Below, in pieces: positions 60,282 to 64,000 of a stretch of DNA of 64,000 bases. How positions within the stretch are numbered: position 1 is the stretch's first letter; every line of letters begins with the position of its first letter. The stretch covers positions 88,743,189-88,807,188 of the forward strand of contig OV884009.1 of NCBI GenBank assembly GCA_930367205.1, given 5' to 3'. A program made the position numbers and the translations under genes. Source of the stretch: Acanthosoma haemorrhoidale. Lineage: Eukaryota; Arthropoda; Insecta; Hemiptera; Acanthosomatidae. The notes under the pieces are model-generated. The model made no database searches and was not told where the DNA came from. It saw only the letters and a program-made list of their open reading frames with translations.

Positions 60282-61965
60282 GTTAAGAATCAATTTATTT
60301 CACAATATTACAAGAAATTAATAATTTAGTATTAAATAATACCAATATCACTAACACAGATGTGTCTTCTTATTGAAAATTCAAATGGCCGCCACTACAA
60401 ATAAAAACTATTAGTGTTTTATCAAAGTTTAATATGATTAGATCGGGACCCTTCGGAACGGCACTGAGCTGTAGTTGTCATTGAGCTAGTACCAGAAAAT
60501 GATAGTGTTATTGATATTTTACTAATAAAATAAAGTTCACCCATGTGTCACTGTCCAATGCATACTACACAGTGTATAGACCATAGCAAGCATAGACCAT
60601 TCCAATCCAGACCTGCAGAATTATCACTATAATATACTTGCAAAAACTCTAAACTCATGTATACAATATGGTGCTTGATGTACTACATATGTTGATTTTT
60701 AGAAAGAAAACACAAAGACTTACTCGATTTTTTTTTTGTTTTTAATGCGGATTGATTTAATAAAATAAGCTTATATACATTTCACTAAATACCACTCGCA
60801 AAACTCAATTCCTCCTGGAGCATTTTTGTTAATGCTCAACATTTGCATTAATAATATCATTAGAGCATCAGTCTCATAATAACGCTTTAAAGACTTTTTT
60901 CTTTTTTATTATAGTTATTATTTTACTTGTTAATTAGGTAAGATTATAAACTTATACAGTTTTATTTATTTGTTAATTAGTTTAAGTTTGACATTTTTGT
61001 TTATCAGAGCTCTGACTTATTCATTATCTTTTTTTTTTTTAGATGTTAAGATTTCATTTCTTTTGTTAACGGAATAAATGTCATGTCGTCTGGATAATTT
61101 TAAGTTTTGTCGTGTCTACTCATTTGACCCAGCGCATATGGGAATAAGCCCTTGAGTTTGCATCAAAAGGTCCGACTATTTTGCGGGAGCTCAAACAATC
61201 TTCATTGAGAGCGTGTACTAATGCCGATAAATAACTTTTCAACATAGATTGCTTCAAAATGTGATGGACTCTATCTTTTGTAAGTGGTATTTGGCAAAAT
61301 TTGAAGAAGACCGGAGTTTCAATGACAATTAATTTGAAACGATGAACCTACATTTAAATTAAATTTAATAGTTAACCGCTGTTTTTGTACTTTTACTAGA
61401 CTTCCAGTAGCACTTTTAAACGTACCTTCTTTTTTCAAAATTTAATTTGGATTCGGCTATTATTTTTTAAGCATTCAATCTGCGACAAAAATAAAATTCA
61501 GCCTTTTACCAACTATCAACGTTTGGTAACATTTTTGTGTGACATCCCGTATATTTATACATTCATATATATGTGATTAATTATTAAATAACATGACTAA
61601 TAATAATTAGGAATAAAAATAAGCATTTTTCATTTATTAAGGATGTAAAAAAAAAAAAGAGAATTCACTCTGTTTATTTATGGTGATGATTTTAACAGTT
61701 TGAATGGTTATTAACAATAATTTCTAATTAGATAATAATTGCCATATAGAATATAGATTAGATCAGTTCAAATACGTAAAAAAATATATTAAATAAGTTG
61801 AATGTTGTCAGAATACAATAGTTCCAGGCTATCATCAATAAGGCCCCAACTTTGATCCGTTACTTGCTCACATATTTAGTTCCTAATGTGGAAATAGAGG
61901 TTTTAACAAAAATAGTGTAGAAAATTAAAGTTGGGTCTCTATACTTTGATCCAAGAAATTGAGTA
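60282..61965 (+). other. Probable GSTZ intron sequence before the Tigger insertion
   Basis: No exon encoding the expected YLEETRP-type continuation was found. AT-rich, with several poly(T) runs. Confidence 0.4.
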
Positions 61966-63535
61966 CACAAGGCCCTTATTGATCCGGATCCCTGGACAAT
62001 CCAGATCAGATTTGTAGACTTGACTCAGCAGATTTAAATAACCCTGGAAGAGAGTGTTGAGCTTGCTTGATCCCTACTCATCACTTGTGAGAGTAAAAAG
62101 AATAATCTCTTCCCTACGTATCAGTAGCCCCTTGGCTTCCCTCTTAGTCGAACATGTTCATTTTATTTACCGTGTGTGATTAAATCAGATTATTTTGTTT
62201 ACCTTTATTGCAACAATTTATAATTTTACTTTTAACTTTGATTACTGGTTACATATTTAATTTTATGTACACATATTGTTTTTGTGTTTTATCAAAGTGT
62301 TAGAGAAATTGTTTTGCATCAAAGTGTTTGGGAGTGTATAGCAGTGTACAAGTCTAAAATGGCAACAAAGGAAAAGAAAGTTATGGTTTCAATGGATAAA
62401 AAGTTAGATGATATTAATCAAATTGATAAAGGAGAATAGCTGCTGGAATTGGGAGTTGGAACTTCAACAGTGTCTGACTGGAAGAAGCAAAGAAAAGAAA
62501 TTGAATATTTTTTTTGTAAAATGGTATGTAAAGACAGTTTGGAAGGCCGAGAAATGACAAAAAAAATGAAACAGTAGACATTGCGCTATTAATGAGATGC
62601 AGTTTTTAGCATGAAAGTGGTTGGCCTATCTCTGGACCGATCTTGGTTTAAAAAGCTTTAAGCCAAACAAAAATTACTGAATCCTGACCTAAAATTCAGT
62701 GGCTAGAGTTTTGGAAAAACTGACACTGTATTCGCCAACTTACTCTGAATGGAGAGAGATTGCCCAGTGATGTTGCTGGTGCTGAAAAATTTAAAAAGGA
62801 CTTCGAACAATGGAATTGACACACGATCAAATTTATAGTGCTGACAAAAACTGACCTTTTTTACTGGATATTTCCGTTTTGGTCGTGCAAAACGTTAGCA
62901 CCAAAGTTTGAAGATTCGGCTAAGGGCTACAAGAAAAGCAAAGAAGTGCTATGTCTTGTAGTAATGCATTCAGGGAAACATAAGTTTCCTCTAGTTTTTG
63001 TAGAGAAATCCAATAAACCCCCAGCGCTAAAAAATGTGAACCACTATTCGTTGCCATTGGTGTACCAACCATAAAAAAATGCATGAACAGTTTTTTTTTT
63101 AAGAACTGGTTTTTTGATAACTTTGTTTCTGAAGTTCGAAAATTCCCAAAAGAAAATAGTTTATTAGAAAAAGGAATTTTACTGATCGACAATGACTCAT
63201 GAGTGGAAATATCAAAGTGAAATTGCATGCTGTCAGCCCGACACCACTCCAGCTGAATTATCATTGATAAAGCATTTGTGTGACCATTCTTCATTCAAAT
63301 GCCACATGTGTTTGAAACAGAAGACAGTGGACCGATTATTTGCTAAGAAATGATGTGAACAGTTATTTTTTTATATTTTAATGTCTTGAAAACAATACAT
63401 ATGTTCTATGTTATTTTGTAACAAAACAGTTTTTTATCATAATAAACGGTAAGTCTGCTTATTTAAGGATTTTGTTTTGCTTATTACCCGGATTGCCTTT
63501 GGTCCCAGTTAGTCTGGATAAACGAGCTCTTTGCG
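61966..63535 (+). mobile_element. Tigger/jerky-like (pogo branch, Tc1/mariner superfamily) DNA transposon, decayed, 1570 bp
   Basis: The left end begins CACAAGGCCCTTATTGATCC. The right end, read inward, begins CGCAAAGAGCTCGTTTATCC. These imperfect inverted ends both contain the TTAT..ATCC(G/A)GA core seen in Tigger-type elements. TA flanks both ends (61964-61965 and 63536-63537). A related sequence about 200 bp downstream (63738-63800) reads straight through the insertion point, CCAAGAAATCAAGTATTTAG, which supports TA target duplication. Inside is a broken CENP-B/jerky-type transposase on the same strand. The element lies downstream of the GSTZ exons, probably in an intron. Confidence 0.8.
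62359..63350 (+). pseudogene. Jerky/Tigger-like transposase pseudogene (CENP-B HTH plus DDE domain)
   Basis: It starts with an ATG at 62359 and an N-terminal helix-turn-helix resembling CENP-B/jerky (SMDKKLDDINQIDKGE, stop, LLELGVGTSTVSDWKK). Further stops and frameshifts follow. The DDE domain is partly open at 62838-63074: an acidic residue in YSADKN corresponds to the usual YNADET, then TLAPKF.DSAKGYKKSKE, GKHKFPLVFVEKSNKPPALK, and after a frameshift NWFFDNFVSEVRKF and LLIDNDS, the second catalytic Asp. TAG at 62437 and a later stop after the second Asp rule out a functional protein. Confidence 0.85.
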
Positions 63536-63537
63536 TA

Positions 63538-63815
63538 TTTAGATTCTGGTGACTTGAAAAGGAAATGTAGTTTTTGAGTTGCTTTGACAATTATAATTAC
63601 AAAAAGGCATTAAAATCGCGTTCACAATGTCAACTTGATCACTTTATTTCCAAACAAAGAAAGAAAATTGCGGTTCAAGAAACAAAATAAAATAGCCAAC
63701 ATGATAATGAAAATAACTATTGGATGTTGGGAGCTCAATACTTCCATCCAAGAAATCAAGTATTTAGATTCTGATAACTCGGAAAAGAAATGTAGTTTTT
63801 GCTGTGCGTTAACAT
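63538..63815 (+). repeat. Diverged direct repeat flanking the Tigger insertion (empty-site copy)
   Basis: TTTAGATTCTGGTGACTTG at 63538, followed by GAAATGTAGTTTTTG, recurs as TTTAGATTCTGATAACTCG at 63761, followed by the same tail. Upstream of the Tigger, ATACTT.GATCCAAGAAAT (from 61940) matches the sequence before the second copy (from 63737). One copy is therefore split by the transposon and the other is whole. The remaining 63816-64000 shows nothing recognisable. Confidence 0.6.
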
Positions 63816-64000
63816 TCATTTCAAAAGTTTCAAGATACAAACACAGTAGTTGCCATCAAAGAAAAATCTTATTACGAAAGATTGATCCTTGTCCTAAAGA
63901 AATAAAACAGCTTTTATTCAGAAACGAGGAAATTAATCGTCATTTTCGTGAAAATATTAGAGTGTACTACAATTGTTTTGCTTTTGCTTCTCTCAATGCA

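Noticed and set aside
60282..60329. Continuation of the GSTZ frame past 60281 to a stop
   Set aside because: The residues depart from the conserved family sequence exactly at a GTTAAG donor; it is intron read-through.
1..64000. CRISPR arrays, phage, bacterial operons, rRNA
   Set aside because: No regularly spaced repeats, no bacterial gene packing and no rRNA-like conserved sequence; the sequence is clearly eukaryotic.

Overview
The window is AT-rich animal DNA, most likely from an insect. The supporting evidence is GT-AG introns of insect-like size, an insect-like zeta-class glutathione transferase, and fragments of mariner, piggyBac, hAT, Tigger/jerky and Jockey-type elements. The order cannot be fixed from the sequence; hemipteran is a guess only. 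There is no prokaryotic operon structure, CRISPR array, rRNA or confident functional tRNA.

Only two host genes can be supported, both on the + strand. The first occupies about 43.5-49.8 kb. It has a splice acceptor ahead of a short 5' UTR, a signal-peptide exon (43572-43602), a small exon (45144-45196) and one large exon (47054-49774). Joined, these give a secreted protein of 934 residues that is rich in Thr, Pro, Tyr and His and has no cysteine after its signal peptide. It is not a family I can name. The second is the 5' part of a maleylacetoacetate isomerase / glutathione S-transferase zeta gene. Two consecutive coding exons (60006-60057 and 60133-60281) carry the SSC active-site motif. Its start exon was not found and its remaining exons were not seen before the window ends.

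The first 43 kb holds no supportable intact gene. It is a graveyard of transposable elements: reverse-transcriptase fragments of several non-LTR families on both strands, a deleted mariner (24.3-24.9 kb), a non-autonomous hAT element with a near-perfect 8-bp target duplication (26455-26906), a pogo/Tigger start fragment (13.6-13.9 kb), a broken unclassified gene (35.7-36.3 kb) and at least four unclassified dispersed repeat families (called F, G, H and P here).

From 50 to 60 kb lie a duplicated repeat with a 280-bp indel, more non-LTR remnants, three tRNA-derived SINE-like fragments and a piggyBac remnant with TTAA ends (57656-59353). From 61966 to 63535, downstream of the GSTZ exons and probably in an intron, is a near full-length but inactive Tigger/jerky element. 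Its TA duplication can be read against a related unoccupied copy of the target about 200 bp downstream.

No convincing new multi-gene system was found. The most informative items are the cysteine-free secreted protein, the Tigger insertion with its paralogous empty site, the hAT element, the two-unit tandem repeat H and the F repeat with its nested duplication.
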